Shown: positions 52,587 to 61,248 of the stretch, in pieces
How the letters are laid out: every line of letters starts with the position of its first letter
Position numbering within the stretch: position 1 is the first letter of the stretch
NCBI GenBank assembly: GCA_023525915.1
Contig: CP026657.1
Span: 2,318,001-2,382,000 of the forward strand
Length of the DNA: 64,000 nucleotides
Source of the DNA: Acetispira formosa (nom. nud.)
Lineage (GTDB): Bacteria > Desulfobacterota > Desulfarculia > Adiutricales > Adiutricaceae
Direction of reading: 5' to 3'
Made by a program: the position numbers and the translations under genes
Notes under the pieces: generated by a model
Told to the model about the DNA's origin: nothing
Databases searched by the model: none
Seen by the model: the letters and a program-made list of their open reading frames with translations, nothing else

Positions 52587-53756
52587 TTACTCGTTCTCAG
52601 CAAACTCAACATTGGAGAATTTAACCGGAATCCTAAATCTCGGGCTGGCCCCGCCTTCGGCGCGATTATTCAGAATCATGTCGCCGCCCAGGTGGCGGAC
52701 CAGGCTTCCGGCCAGCCTCAGGCCCAGGCCCAGGCCGCCGTGCTTGCGGTTCATGGAGCCATCACCCTGACGAAACAGATCTTCCCGTCCATCGAGGAAA
52801 CTTTCGTCCAGACCGGGGCCGTCGTCGGAAACTTCACACTGGAGCCAGGGGCCGTCGTTGCGCACATCAATCTCGGCCTTGATAATCACTTCGCCGTTCT
52901 CACGCCCGAACTTAATGGCGTTATGAAGCAATTTTTCCATAGCCATATTGATCAAATTATAGCCGCCGTCAAAAATGGTATCCCGGAATTCGTTCAAATC
53001 CACCCGCAGGCTGATATTTTTCTCCGCCGCCTTGGCCGCGAACTGACAGACCAGAGACTGAACCAGAAGTTCAGGCGTGAACTGGGCCATGTCGCTGGTC
53101 AGGCGGCGGGCCTCCAGGTTGCTCAGAAGGATGAGGTCATTCAGGAGCGAAAAAAGGCCGTCGGCCGCGTTTTTGGCCAGCGACAGGTTCTCGCGGGTTT
53201 CCAGGCCAACGTCCTCATCATCCACAGCCAGGTTCAGCATGCCGATGATGATGTTCAAAGGGGTCCGCAGTTCATGGCTGATGTTGGAAAGGAATTCATT
53301 TTTGGCGTTCATGGCCAGTTCGGCTTCGCATTTGGCCTTTTCCAGAAATGATTCCACACTCCGCGAATCACCCGGCTCGGTGAAAATGGCTTCAGCGTAT
53401 TCGGCCGGCCCTTCAGGGTTGATGAGCCGGATCTTGGCGGTTACTTCCAGAATCAGCTCCCGCCCGTCCAGGGTCTTCCCGCGCATCAGCCAGCCTTTCA
53501 GCTGGTCGGCTGAAGCCAGTTCGTAAAACTGGGCGACAATGTCCGGGCTGAAATGCGTGGGGAAAAACATGCTTTTCCGAAAAACATCTTCCACAACTTT
53601 GGGATCTTCATAGCCGAACGTTCTGGCCAGAGCCACATTGACCATGTAAATTCCGCGTTTGCGGTCGATATGAAAGGCGGGCAGGGGCACTTTCTGAAAA
53701 AAATCATAAGCCGCCCCGGTGCGTAAAGCCTGTAATCTGTCAGCCGTATCCATCAT
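52587..53756 (-). CDS. PAS-domain sensor histidine kinase (soluble)
   Basis: A 389-residue kinase without membrane segments. Residues ~15-130 form a PAS sensor (FFQKVPLPAFHIDRKRGIYM), ~150-215 a HisKA domain with the phospho-acceptor in FLSNISHELRTPLNIIIGML, and ~260-380 an HATPase_c domain (HNAIKFGRENGE, VSDDGPGLDE, GGLGLGLRLAGSL). It starts 13 bp after the pgk stop, so it is probably cotranscribed with pgk. The cognate regulator is unknown; the orphan receivers at 32128 and 45682 are candidates. Confidence 0.9.
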   Translation of the reverse strand: MMDTADRLQALRTGAAYDFFQKVPLPAFHIDRKRGIYMVNVALARTFGYEDPKVVEDVFRKSMFFPTHFSPDIVAQFYELASADQLKGWLMRGKTLDGRELILEVTAKIRLINPEGPAEYAEAIFTEPGDSRSVESFLEKAKCEAELAMNAKNEFLSNISHELRTPLNIIIGMLNLAVDDEDVGLETRENLSLAKNAADGLFSLLNDLILLSNLEARRLTSDMAQFTPELLVQSLVCQFAAKAAEKNISLRVDLNEFRDTIFDGGYNLINMAMEKLLHNAIKFGRENGEVIIKAEIDVRNDGPWLQCEVSDDGPGLDESFLDGREDLFRQGDGSMNRKHGGLGLGLRLAGSLVRHLGGDMILNNRAEGGASPRFRIPVKFSNVEFAENE

Positions 53757-53769
53757 CGCCTCGGTCTGG

Positions 53770-55068
53770 TTACTTCTTCAAAAGCGCGCCCACCGGCTTC
53801 AGGCCATAGGGAGAGCCTTCCTCAATGGCCGTCAGCACCGCGCCGCCGCCGGTGAAGAAATAGTAGGAGGGGTCATCCAGGGCCTTCAGATACAGCCCGG
53901 GATTGAGATTTTTGAACTCCGTCAGGGTGTCGCCGCCGCCATAGAGCTTCATGGCCTTTTTATTTTCCCCTATCAGGGCGTACATACGGGCGCTGCCCTC
54001 ACCGAAATTGGGCGTGAAACCCATAACGGCGTTAATGAAAATGGTTTTGGCCGCGGCCAGCGGGGCCTTGATTTCCGGGGCGTCAAACGATTCCGGGGCC
54101 ACATCCAGGAAATAGGCATATTTCTGGCCGGGCTTGAAATCAGAGACCTTGACCACGCGGCACTTGTCGGCCTCGCGCCGGTCGATAAGCTGGGATTCCA
54201 CCAATGCGCCGGGTTCCAGAATCTTGCCGGAGCTTTTATCTTTTTCCACCAGACCCTTGGCCAGATCAACATCTTCCTGGGCCACGCCGGCCACTTCAAT
54301 GCCGTATTTGGCGCAGAGGAAAGCGTTATAGATTACGCCGCCCAGAATCAGCTGATCGACTTTTTCGTAAATTTTATTCAGGGGGCCGATTTTGGTGTCA
54401 TACTTGGACCCGGCCACCACGGCCACGAAGGGGGCTTCCGGGTTGAGCACCTGGTCAAGGCCGGTCAGTTCCTTCTGCATCAGGAAACCGGCGCAGGAGG
54501 GCATGGCCTTGGCCACATCAAAAGTGGAGCAATGGGCCTGCCAGGAGCCAAAGGCGTCATTGACGTAAAGGTCGGCCATAGCCGCCCACTGGTCGGCCAG
54601 GGCCTTGGTCTTTTCGTCCTTTGATTCCTCACCGGCGAACCAACGGGTGTTGGGCAGATAAATGCCGCCGATTTTGCGGGCCTTGAGATCGGCCAGCATT
54701 GGTCCCATAACTTTTTCATCCATCGAAGTTATGCCCCATTGGGGATCGACGGGCAGTTCCGGGATTTTAAATCCGGCTTCCAGCTTACGGTTAAGGTAAG
54801 CGACAATGGGTTCCACGGAGGTATCGGGGCCGGTGGTAATCTGGCCGGTTTTTTTATCACGGGTGCGGCCCACATGGCTCATCAGAATGGGGTGTCCGCC
54901 TTTGGCGGCGATGTGATATATCAGCCCGAAGGTTGAATCGATTCTGAAAGCGTCCTTAATGACGCCGCCTTTGCCCACCACATTGTGATCCACCCGCACG
55001 AGAACCACTTTCCCGCTCAGATCGAAATCCTGGATTAACGGCAGATTCGGATTCAACTTGCTGCTCAT
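53770..55068 (-). CDS. pgk: Phosphoglycerate kinase, divergent form
   Basis: A 432-residue PGK with KVVLVRVDHNVVGKGGVIKD (~19-38, His-Asn in place of the usual Phe-Asn), LMSHVGRTRDKKTG, VNDAFGSWQAHCST (~171-184), VVAGSKYDTKIGPL and GGGDTLTEF with FFTGGGAVL near the C terminus. The deviations from standard PGK suggest a separate clade. An ATG at 55074 is too close to AAGGAGG; the ATG at 55068 has the right 7-base spacing. Its leader is formed by repeat family V. Confidence 0.88.
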   Translation of the reverse strand: MSSKLNPNLPLIQDFDLSGKVVLVRVDHNVVGKGGVIKDAFRIDSTFGLIYHIAAKGGHPILMSHVGRTRDKKTGQITTGPDTSVEPIVAYLNRKLEAGFKIPELPVDPQWGITSMDEKVMGPMLADLKARKIGGIYLPNTRWFAGEESKDEKTKALADQWAAMADLYVNDAFGSWQAHCSTFDVAKAMPSCAGFLMQKELTGLDQVLNPEAPFVAVVAGSKYDTKIGPLNKIYEKVDQLILGGVIYNAFLCAKYGIEVAGVAQEDVDLAKGLVEKDKSSGKILEPGALVESQLIDRREADKCRVVKVSDFKPGQKYAYFLDVAPESFDAPEIKAPLAAAKTIFINAVMGFTPNFGEGSARMYALIGENKKAMKLYGGGDTLTEFKNLNPGLYLKALDDPSYYFFTGGGAVLTAIEEGSPYGLKPVGALLKK

Positions 55069-55082
55069 TCCCATACCTCCTT

Positions 55083-55180
55083 GCCGGGCTGGGCCCGGAC
55101 CCCATGTCTGGGGGGCGGTTTCCCGTAATAGTTAATTACGGCGGCCATCATCGTGTTAAGAGCGTCGCCCCTGACCTAAG
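55083..55180 (-). repeat. Dispersed leader repeat, family V copy 2, before pgk
   Basis: Minus-strand reading: CTCTTAACACGATGATGGCC, CTATTACGGGAAACCGCC, ACATGGGGTCCGGGC and hairpin CCGGGC-CCA-GCCCGG ending at the AAGGAGG of pgk. It matches the nhaC leader at 7801-7895 almost base for base over ~80 bp. Confidence 0.65.
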
Positions 55181-55293
55181 ATGATTTGTCCGGGCGGGGA
55201 CGTTTGTGATGTGGGCCGATCTTTAGTCGTATAAAATGGAAAGCCGTGGCCACATCAAAAAAATGAATGGCCGACGGCTTTCTTCTCGGGCAA

Positions 55294-55518
55294 TCAGGAA
55301 GTGAACTCGGCTCCGCACCAGGGGCAGAACTTGTAATCGGAACTGTTGAGCTGCTCGTGACAGCTGTTGCAGATGAGGGTCATCTCTTCCGCACAGTAGG
55401 GGCAATAGGTGAAGCTTTTGAAAAGTTCACGCTGATCGGCCGTCAGATCGGTCATTTTTTCAGAACAGTCGGTTTCCTGGCAAACTTTATCAACGCTGCT
55501 TTTAACGTTTTCGCTCAT
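55294..55518 (-). CDS. Small double zinc-ribbon protein
   Basis: A 74-residue protein whose C-terminal half has the cysteine pattern CPYCAEEMTLICNSC ... CPWCGAEF, enough for two zinc-binding knuckle pairs. GAGGA precedes the ATG. The N-terminal half has two more cysteines (VCQETDCSEKM). It probably binds zinc and a protein or nucleic-acid partner; function unknown. Confidence 0.75.
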   Translation of the reverse strand: MSENVKSSVDKVCQETDCSEKMTDLTADQRELFKSFTYCPYCAEEMTLICNSCHEQLNSSDYKFCPWCGAEFTS

Positions 55519-55630
55519 TAGGGTGCATCCTCGTATGTGGTAAACCTTGCGGCAAAGGCCGCTGCATAATCGTAATCTAGCTATTATACACCAACGTAAC
55601 CTTAAAAGAAAGGCCCGTGGAATGGGGTTT

Positions 55631-55670
55631 AAAGAAGGTAAAGCCGGGCGAACCCGGCTTTACCTTCTTT
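55631..55670. terminator. Long perfect hairpin, possible terminator
   Basis: An 18-bp perfect stem starting AAAGAAGGTAAAGCCGGG with loop CGAA. It lies in the long gene-free stretch 55519-56398 between divergent genes, so its transcript is unclear. Confidence 0.5.
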
Positions 55671-55975
55671 ATGGGTATTTACTCGTATATTTTAATGATA
55701 CTGTCTCGAAACGGATCTTTTTCCAGCCTATGATCAGCAGACCCCTGAACATTCCCAACAAGGGTGCGGGCCAGTATGCCTTGAAAGATTAAAACGCGCG
55801 GAACCCCTCGCTTTCGCACCTCCCCCCGGATTCACTCCAGCCTGGATTGTCCGGCGTTTTTCCGCCACTGTGCGATCATTCTCTTGACTGAGTTTCGTTA
55901 CCCAGTGATCAAATAATAAGCATTCATCGGGCCGGCGCAAGACCCTTGGGTCACTATTCCGTTGCTACAAAATAA

Positions 55976-56234
55976 CGGAATAGCGGTTGACCGCCGCCGG
56001 GAGAAATGTATTTGCCCGGCTCTGGTTCCGGGGGTCGCGAGTCACCAGAGCCGGGCAAATACATTTCTCCCGGCGGCTGCCTGGTCGGCTTTCCCCCGGC
56101 CTGGAAAGTATGCATAGCTGAAGTGGGAGCCGGAGGCCGGGGATTGTTTTTGTCCCGGCTCCGTGACTAAAGACCCCCGGAACGGAGCCGGGACAAAAAC
56201 AATCCCCGGCCTCCGGCGGGTCTATGCTATTCCG
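55976..56234 (-). repeat. Composite hairpin element CE5 (type A then type B)
   Basis: The best-preserved copy. Hairpin A: perfect 33 bp (55993-56025 with 56045-56077), 19-base loop. Hairpin B: perfect 36 bp (56129-56164 with 56182-56217), 17-base loop. The element is enclosed by the 9-bp inverted repeat CGGAATAGC / GCTATTCCG. In hairpin A, AAATGTATTTGC pairs with GCAAATACATTT, whereas the other copies have AAATGTTTTTGC with GCAAAAACATTT: a compensatory pair change. Confidence 0.9.
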
Positions 56235-56398
56235 AAATTACAACATTGACTAGCTACTAGTCCCGGTTCCTATAATCGCCAGGCCGCAAGACTCATCCCG
56301 CACCGCCAATCGGCTGAACCTTTACTTGGGCGAGCATATATAATATACTGAGGGCAACAAATACATAACTTCTCCCAAACCTGACAGGAGATTTTTTA

Positions 56399-57040
56399 AT
56401 GATACGTCCCAATAAAAAACAGTTGGCGCTGGTCTGGAATTGCATTGAAATGCTGGAAACTTATCGTGAGGTTTATTCAACTTTTGGCAATGACATAAGC
56501 AAACAATATAAACTAAACGAAGGTGATCAAAGATTTTGGCAAAATACATTGTATGAACCGCTGGTGGCCTCCAACCTGATTCACGACGACCGCTTTTTCG
56601 TGCCGGACGGAACCGCCAAAAACTACGGACTAGGCAATGATTTCGTCGCCACCAAGATGAATTACTGCAACATTATGTATCAGCTTTATAAAACCGCGGC
56701 CTGCGGTCTGGAATTCGAAGTTTATGACGAGACCGCCACATTGGTCATCGATTGCATCAGAATGCTGGAACCTTATATATACACCATTGCCGGACATGCT
56801 GCCGGCCATGAAAAAGTGCGAAAAATGGGGCCGGACGACATCCGTAAATGGCAGGAGGTCTTTTTACCCAAACTGGTGCGCGGCGGCCCCTTTCTGCCCG
56901 ACGGCACTTTCTTCAGCACCGGAGCCTCGGCGCACGATATTCCAAATTGCGGAATAGGAGCCGACGGCCTATACCATGAGGCGGCTATTCCGCATTTTCT
57001 CTCGCAATGCTACAAATACCTCTTGAAAAACGCCGTTTGA
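56399..57040 (+). CDS. Unknown protein with internal duplication
   Basis: A 213-residue protein built of two similar halves. Both have I-x-M-L-E-x-Y (CIEMLETYREVY and CIRMLEPYIYTI), W-x-x-x-x-x-x-P-L/K-L/V (WQNTLYEPLV and WQEVFLPKLV), F-x-x-D/P-G-T (FFVPDGTAKN and PFLPDGTFFS), then a Gly-rich turn and a helix ending in YQLYK or CYKYL. No signal peptide or membrane helix. AGGAG lies before the ATG. I recognise no family. It faces away from the zinc-ribbon gene and converges on the ZraR-like gene with a 13-bp gap. Confidence 0.7.
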   Translation: MIRPNKKQLALVWNCIEMLETYREVYSTFGNDISKQYKLNEGDQRFWQNTLYEPLVASNLIHDDRFFVPDGTAKNYGLGNDFVATKMNYCNIMYQLYKTAACGLEFEVYDETATLVIDCIRMLEPYIYTIAGHAAGHEKVRKMGPDDIRKWQEVFLPKLVRGGPFLPDGTFFSTGASAHDIPNCGIGADGLYHEAAIPHFLSQCYKYLLKNAV

Positions 57041-57053
57041 GACAATCCCTCAC

Positions 57054-58409
57054 TCAATCCAGGCCGTATTTTTTTAGCTTGGCCGCCAAGGTCTTGCGGG
57101 TGACGCCCAAAGTCTGGGCGGCCTGAGTCTTGTTGCCGCCGGTATGGCTTAAGGCGTTCTCAACCGCCATCTTTTCCAAATCCTCCAAGTTCATCGGCAG
57201 CGGCGCGGATGACTCCTGGGATTTGGGCTTCAGGCCGCCGCCCAAATCCGGCAAATCCTTTTCCGTCAGATACTCGCCGCGCATCAGAATAACCGCCCTC
57301 TCAATGGCGTTCTGAAGCTCACGGATGTTCCCCGGCCACTGATGGGCCGAAATAAGCCGCAAAGCGCCAGGCGAAATCCCCTTGACCACCTTGTGGTTCT
57401 TCAAGGCATAACGCTGAACGAAATACTGGGCCAGGGCCGGGAGATCCTCCGCCCTTTCCCTCAGCGGCGGAATTTTTATATTCACCACGTTCAGCCGCCA
57501 ATAAAGATCTTCCCGGAAACGCCCGGCCGCCACCTCCGTCTGGAGGTCGCGGTTGGTGGCGGCCAGAAAACGCACATCCACCTTTTCCGTTTCATCCGAA
57601 CCCAGCGGCTGAATCTCCCCTTCCTGAATGGCCCGCAAAAGCTTGGCCTGAAGGGCCGGGCTGGTCTCGCCTATTTCATCAAGAAAAACCGTGCCGCCGT
57701 CCGCCGCTTTCAGGCGGCCTTCCCGGCGGCGCTCCGCGCCGGTGAAAGCCCCTTTTTCGTGGCCGAACAGTTCAGCCTCCAACAGGTTTTCCGCCAAGGC
57801 GGCACAATTGATGGTGATGAACGGCTGGTCCGCCCGGCCGCTGCGCCTCTGAATGGCCCTGGCCACTACTTCCTTGCCCACGCCGCTCTCGCCGGTGATC
57901 AAAACCGTGGCCTCGGCCCCGGCCACCAGCTCAATCATATCCAGCACCTTGCGGAATGCCGGGCTCTCGCCCACCAACCCCTCACTTTTGCCGCCGCCCC
58001 ACAGACCGGCGCTCTTTTCCTCTTTCAGGGTTTTGTGCTCCAAAGCCCGCCCAATGGCGATTTTGACCAGATCAAGGTCAAGCGGCTTGGTCAGGTAATC
58101 ATAGGCTCCGGCTTTCAGGGCCCGCACCGCGTCCTCCACCTTGGAATAGGCGGTCATTATCAGGACCGGGGTTTCCTGATTGCGCCCCTCCCTCTTCAAT
58201 TCCTCCAGGGCCGACAGACCGTCCACCTCCCGCATACGGACATCCATAAGTATCAGGCCAAACGTTTGCTCTTTAGCTTTCTCCAGGGCTTCACGCCCGC
58301 TCTTGGCCGTGGCCGTGGGGTGGCCCCAATCGCCCAGAACCGTTTTCAGCATGAAAAGATGTTCGGGATCGTCATCCACAATTAATATGGGCGGCTTTTG
58401 ATGGTTCAT
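57054..58409 (-). CDS. ZraR-like NtrC-family response regulator
   Basis: A 451-residue regulator: receiver ([12 protein letters not shown], phospho-acceptor in [12 protein letters not shown], ~1-120), sigma-54 AAA+ ([14 protein letters not shown] ~165, [17 protein letters not shown]), and Fis HTH at the end ([20 protein letters not shown]). The frame extends to 58439, but AGGAG lies five bases before the ATG at 58409. It follows the kinase gene by 16 bp. With a ZraP-like gene divergent from the kinase and a sigma-54-type promoter before it, it should activate that gene when envelope or metal stress is sensed. Confidence 0.9.
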   Translation of the reverse strand: MNHQKPPILIVDDDPEHLFMLKTVLGDWGHPTATAKSGREALEKAKEQTFGLILMDVRMREVDGLSALEELKREGRNQETPVLIMTAYSKVEDAVRALKAGAYDYLTKPLDLDLVKIAIGRALEHKTLKEEKSAGLWGGGKSEGLVGESPAFRKVLDMIELVAGAEATVLITGESGVGKEVVARAIQRRSGRADQPFITINCAALAENLLEAELFGHEKGAFTGAERRREGRLKAADGGTVFLDEIGETSPALQAKLLRAIQEGEIQPLGSDETEKVDVRFLAATNRDLQTEVAAGRFREDLYWRLNVVNIKIPPLRERAEDLPALAQYFVQRYALKNHKVVKGISPGALRLISAHQWPGNIRELQNAIERAVILMRGEYLTEKDLPDLGGGLKPKSQESSAPLPMNLEDLEKMAVENALSHTGGNKTQAAQTLGVTRKTLAAKLKKYGLD

Positions 58410-58425
58410 GGCAACTCCTATATTT

Positions 58426-60231
58426 TCAGCGGCTTTCATCCGCCAGGGTCGAAAAGGTTATGGTCACCAGGCCGCCGCCCGCCGAAGGGCTGGCCAGCGA
58501 GATATCGGCCCCCTCATGGGCCCGGACAGTCTTTTCCACCATGGCCAGCCCCAGGCCGGTACCGTCAGCTTTGGTGGTGAAGTAGGGCACAAAAGCCTTA
58601 TCCAGTTGCTCCTGGCTGAAGCCGGGGCCGTCATCATGAAAAGTTATGACAACCTGTTCATCAGTGCGGTTCGCGGCCACCTCCAGATGACCGGCCTCAC
58701 CCTCCCGGCCCCCGGCCGCCTGAATGGCGTTGAGATAGAGGTTCAGAAAAGCCTGAGCCAGACGGCTTTCATCACCGTTGATCATGACCGGCTCCGGCGG
58801 CAGCTCCAGCGTCACCTCCACCGACTGACTCTGGGCGTCATGCCCGACCAGAGTGGCCATGTTGCGCAGAAGCTCAATCACATCCACCGGCTCGGCCTTG
58901 ATTTCAGTGGGCCGGGCGTAATCCAGAAAGTCGGTTATGGTGGAATTGAGGCGGTCGACACTGGTCAGCATTACCTCCAGGGCTTCACGGTCGGCCGGAT
59001 CGGCCGGGCCTTTATTTAAAAGATGCTGGCTCAGGCCGCGAATAGCCCCCAGCGGGTTGCGGATCTCATGGGCCAGACCGGCCGCCAGCCCGCCTAAGGT
59101 GGCCAGGCGCTGCTTTTGGGCCAGCTCGGCTTTCAGCCGCCCCATTTCGCCCAAATCCTCCATCAGAATCACCTGACCCAGGGGGTGGCCGTCATCACTG
59201 ACCACGGGGCCGCTGGTCAGGGCCACCCGGACGCTCTGCCCTCCCCTGAAACTCAGCTCCACTTCACGGCCGTTCATGGTTGGCTCCTTGGGGAAACGGC
59301 CGAAGGTGACGTCCTCAAGGGTGCGGCCCAGGAAATCAGCTTCGGTCAGGCCGCTGATATTCAATGTGGAACGGTTGACCAGCGTCACCCGGCCCTGGCT
59401 GTCCTGGATGATCACGCCGGTGGGGAGGCGCCCGATCAGCTCGGCGGCCAATGCGTTGGTGTCCTCATACATTTTGCGGGTCAGGCGGGAATTGTGGCCC
59501 CAGAAGAGGGCCAGCACCCCGGCCAGCCCGGTCAGGCTGAAAAGCACGACAAAAATGGCTGCTGTCCGCACCCGGGCCCGGCTGGCCGCCTCAAATGGAG
59601 ACATATTGAAACCCACCCAGGCATAGCGCGCCGCAGACACGGACGGAGCCTCCCGCATCATTTTCTCCCGGCCGCGCCCCTTCATTCGCTCCTGGCCTGC
59701 CCCGCCGGCCTCATATTCCCAGTTAGAGCCGCTGTGCCCGTGATGCTTCATGTCTTTCATCCGGCGGGGACGCGGCTGGGGTTCGAAAGGACGGTAGACC
59801 ACATATATCCACTTGCCGCTGACCTGCTCCAGCCGCCAGTGGGGCATCATGGTCCCAAAAGGCTCGGCCTTGCCGGGCAAGGGGTTGCGAAAAATCTCAT
59901 CGCCGGGCTCGGTGTCGCCGACCACCACCAGGGGCCGCCCTTCGCTATCGGTCAGGGCCATGAAAAGGACATTGTCACTGTCCTCCAGATTGCTCCAGAA
60001 GTCCTGAAGGGCGCTTTCCTCCCAATTCTCCCCATAGCGGACCCTGGCAACCATTTCCAGAGAGTGAATGAGCACTTCGCCGCGCTGGAGGAATATATCC
60101 TTCAAAATGCCCTTTTCCCGCCGGTAGTCCCGGCTGAACATGATTGTGCCCAGGAGCATTACTCCCAAAATCACGGTCAGGATGAGCCAAGGCGGCATTT
60201 GGGGCCATTTTTTCATTTTACGTTGATTCAT
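58426..60231 (-). CDS. ZraS-like sensor histidine kinase
   Basis: A 601-residue membrane kinase: helix ~14-31, periplasmic domain ~32-220, helix ~225-247, PAS ~265-370, HisKA with GLAAGLAHEIRNPLGAIRGL (~388-407), and HATPase_c with DDGPGFSQEQLDKAFVPYF and GLGLAMVEKTV. The periplasmic domain has a His/Met-rich patch (MKDMKHHGHSG) that could bind metal. GGGGGA precedes the ATG. ZraS of enteric bacteria is repressed by zinc-loaded ZraP; the same arrangement (kinase, regulator, divergent ZraP-like gene) is seen here. Confidence 0.9.
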   Translation of the reverse strand: MNQRKMKKWPQMPPWLILTVILGVMLLGTIMFSRDYRREKGILKDIFLQRGEVLIHSLEMVARVRYGENWEESALQDFWSNLEDSDNVLFMALTDSEGRPLVVVGDTEPGDEIFRNPLPGKAEPFGTMMPHWRLEQVSGKWIYVVYRPFEPQPRPRRMKDMKHHGHSGSNWEYEAGGAGQERMKGRGREKMMREAPSVSAARYAWVGFNMSPFEAASRARVRTAAIFVVLFSLTGLAGVLALFWGHNSRLTRKMYEDTNALAAELIGRLPTGVIIQDSQGRVTLVNRSTLNISGLTEADFLGRTLEDVTFGRFPKEPTMNGREVELSFRGGQSVRVALTSGPVVSDDGHPLGQVILMEDLGEMGRLKAELAQKQRLATLGGLAAGLAHEIRNPLGAIRGLSQHLLNKGPADPADREALEVMLTSVDRLNSTITDFLDYARPTEIKAEPVDVIELLRNMATLVGHDAQSQSVEVTLELPPEPVMINGDESRLAQAFLNLYLNAIQAAGGREGEAGHLEVAANRTDEQVVITFHDDGPGFSQEQLDKAFVPYFTTKADGTGLGLAMVEKTVRAHEGADISLASPSAGGGLVTITFSTLADESR

Positions 60232-60355
60232 AAATCCCCCATCGGGTAATTATTATACAGGCAAAGCGGGTAATTTTTAAACACTTTCAGGTCCACCCTG
60301 CCGGTGCTGTTATTTTTTACCTTTATTTTTAAGCTGTTAGCTGTAAAAAACAAAT

Positions 60356-60371
60356 TGGCACAGCCCTTGTA
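60356..60371 (+). promoter_or_regulatory. Sigma-54 promoter of the ZraP-like gene
   Basis: TGGCACAGCCCTTGTA matches the -24/-12 consensus at all positions except the C of the -12 GC. It lies between the kinase and the ZraP-like gene; the transcript would have a ~125-base leader that includes family III repeat copy 3. Confidence 0.62.
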
Positions 60372-60395
60372 TTGCATAAAAAGCACCAGACGGCG

Positions 60396-60467
60396 TTTTT
60401 TACCGGCGCACGATCAACTTGCCGTGAAAGACAGCGGACAGTGCGCGTCAGTATACAGCAAACAAAC
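60396..60467 (+). repeat. Dispersed leader repeat, family III copy 3
   Basis: TTTTTTACCGGCGCACGATC, CAACTTGCC, and GTGCGC 36 bases later pairing with GCGCAC. It lies inside the predicted leader of the ZraP-like mRNA, ~43 bases before the start. Confidence 0.65.
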
Positions 60468-60509
60468 GATTCCCATCGGGAGAGATTCCCGCACATAAAG
60501 GAGGACATC

Positions 60510-61046
60510 ATGTCATTTAAAAAAGTATTACCGGTATTGGCTCTGGCCTCAATCATGGCCTTTTCCAGCACAGCGGCCCTGGCCCAGCAGAGCGACAGAA
60601 GCGACAACACTCCGCCGCCGCCTCCGGGCAAGGTTCTCAACGACGAAGACCGCGCCGCCTACTATGCGATGTGGCAGACCCACCGCCAGAAAGTCTCGCC
60701 TATGCAGGATCGTCTCTGGGCCAAATCAATGGAATATGACGCCCTGGCCGGCAATCCCAACACCAAGCCGGGCGACATTAACCCGGTCATTGACGAGATG
60801 AGCCAGCTTCGCGGCCAACTGCGGGCCGAACACGATGGCTTCATCGGCCAGCTCAACGCCAAAGGCATCGGCCCGGCCAACGGTTACGGCCCCGGCATGT
60901 GCTACGGCGGCGGCATGGGCTACGGCCACATGGGCTATGGCTCCGATATGGGCTACGGCAAAGGCTATGGCAAGGGTTACCACAGAGGCCCCGGCAAGGG
61001 ACGCCACCACGGCGGCGGCGGCGGATATCATCACAACGGCTGGTAA
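60510..61046 (+). CDS. ZraP/Spy-like periplasmic metal-binding stress protein
   Basis: A 178-residue protein with a signal peptide (~1-25, LALASIMAFSSTAALAQ), a Pro-rich stretch (NTPPPPPGKV), a helical core (EDRAAYYAMWQTHRQKVSPM, EMSQLRGQLRAEHDGF) and a C-terminal tail of ~50 residues rich in Gly, Tyr, His and Met (GMGYGHMGYGSDMGYGKGY ... HHGGGGGYHHNGW) with one Cys. This matches the ZraP group of periplasmic chaperones. The frame is open upstream but AAGGAGG before the ATG at 60510 decides. It faces its likely regulators. Confidence 0.87.
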   Translation: MSFKKVLPVLALASIMAFSSTAALAQQSDRSDNTPPPPPGKVLNDEDRAAYYAMWQTHRQKVSPMQDRLWAKSMEYDALAGNPNTKPGDINPVIDEMSQLRGQLRAEHDGFIGQLNAKGIGPANGYGPGMCYGGGMGYGHMGYGSDMGYGKGYGKGYHRGPGKGRHHGGGGGYHHNGW

Positions 61047-61248
61047 CAGACTTAGGAGGGAGCCAGGCTCCCTCTGCCGCGGCACAGTGTAACCCGGCAA
61101 ACTTACAGCGTTTGTCTTTACCATATAGGCCCGGCCGCCGTCGGTTCCCTTCGGGAGCCGCCTGGGCGGCCGATTATCCATCAACCCGCAATTCTCCTCA
61201 ATGCATATATTCACCCCCGTCCGCGAAAGTGGCCGGGGGTTTTTCTAT

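Noticed and set aside
55993..56217. Interpretation of the A and B hairpins as ordinary transcription terminators
   Set aside because: They come in pairs, have no T-run, are much longer than needed, and lie also between divergent genes.
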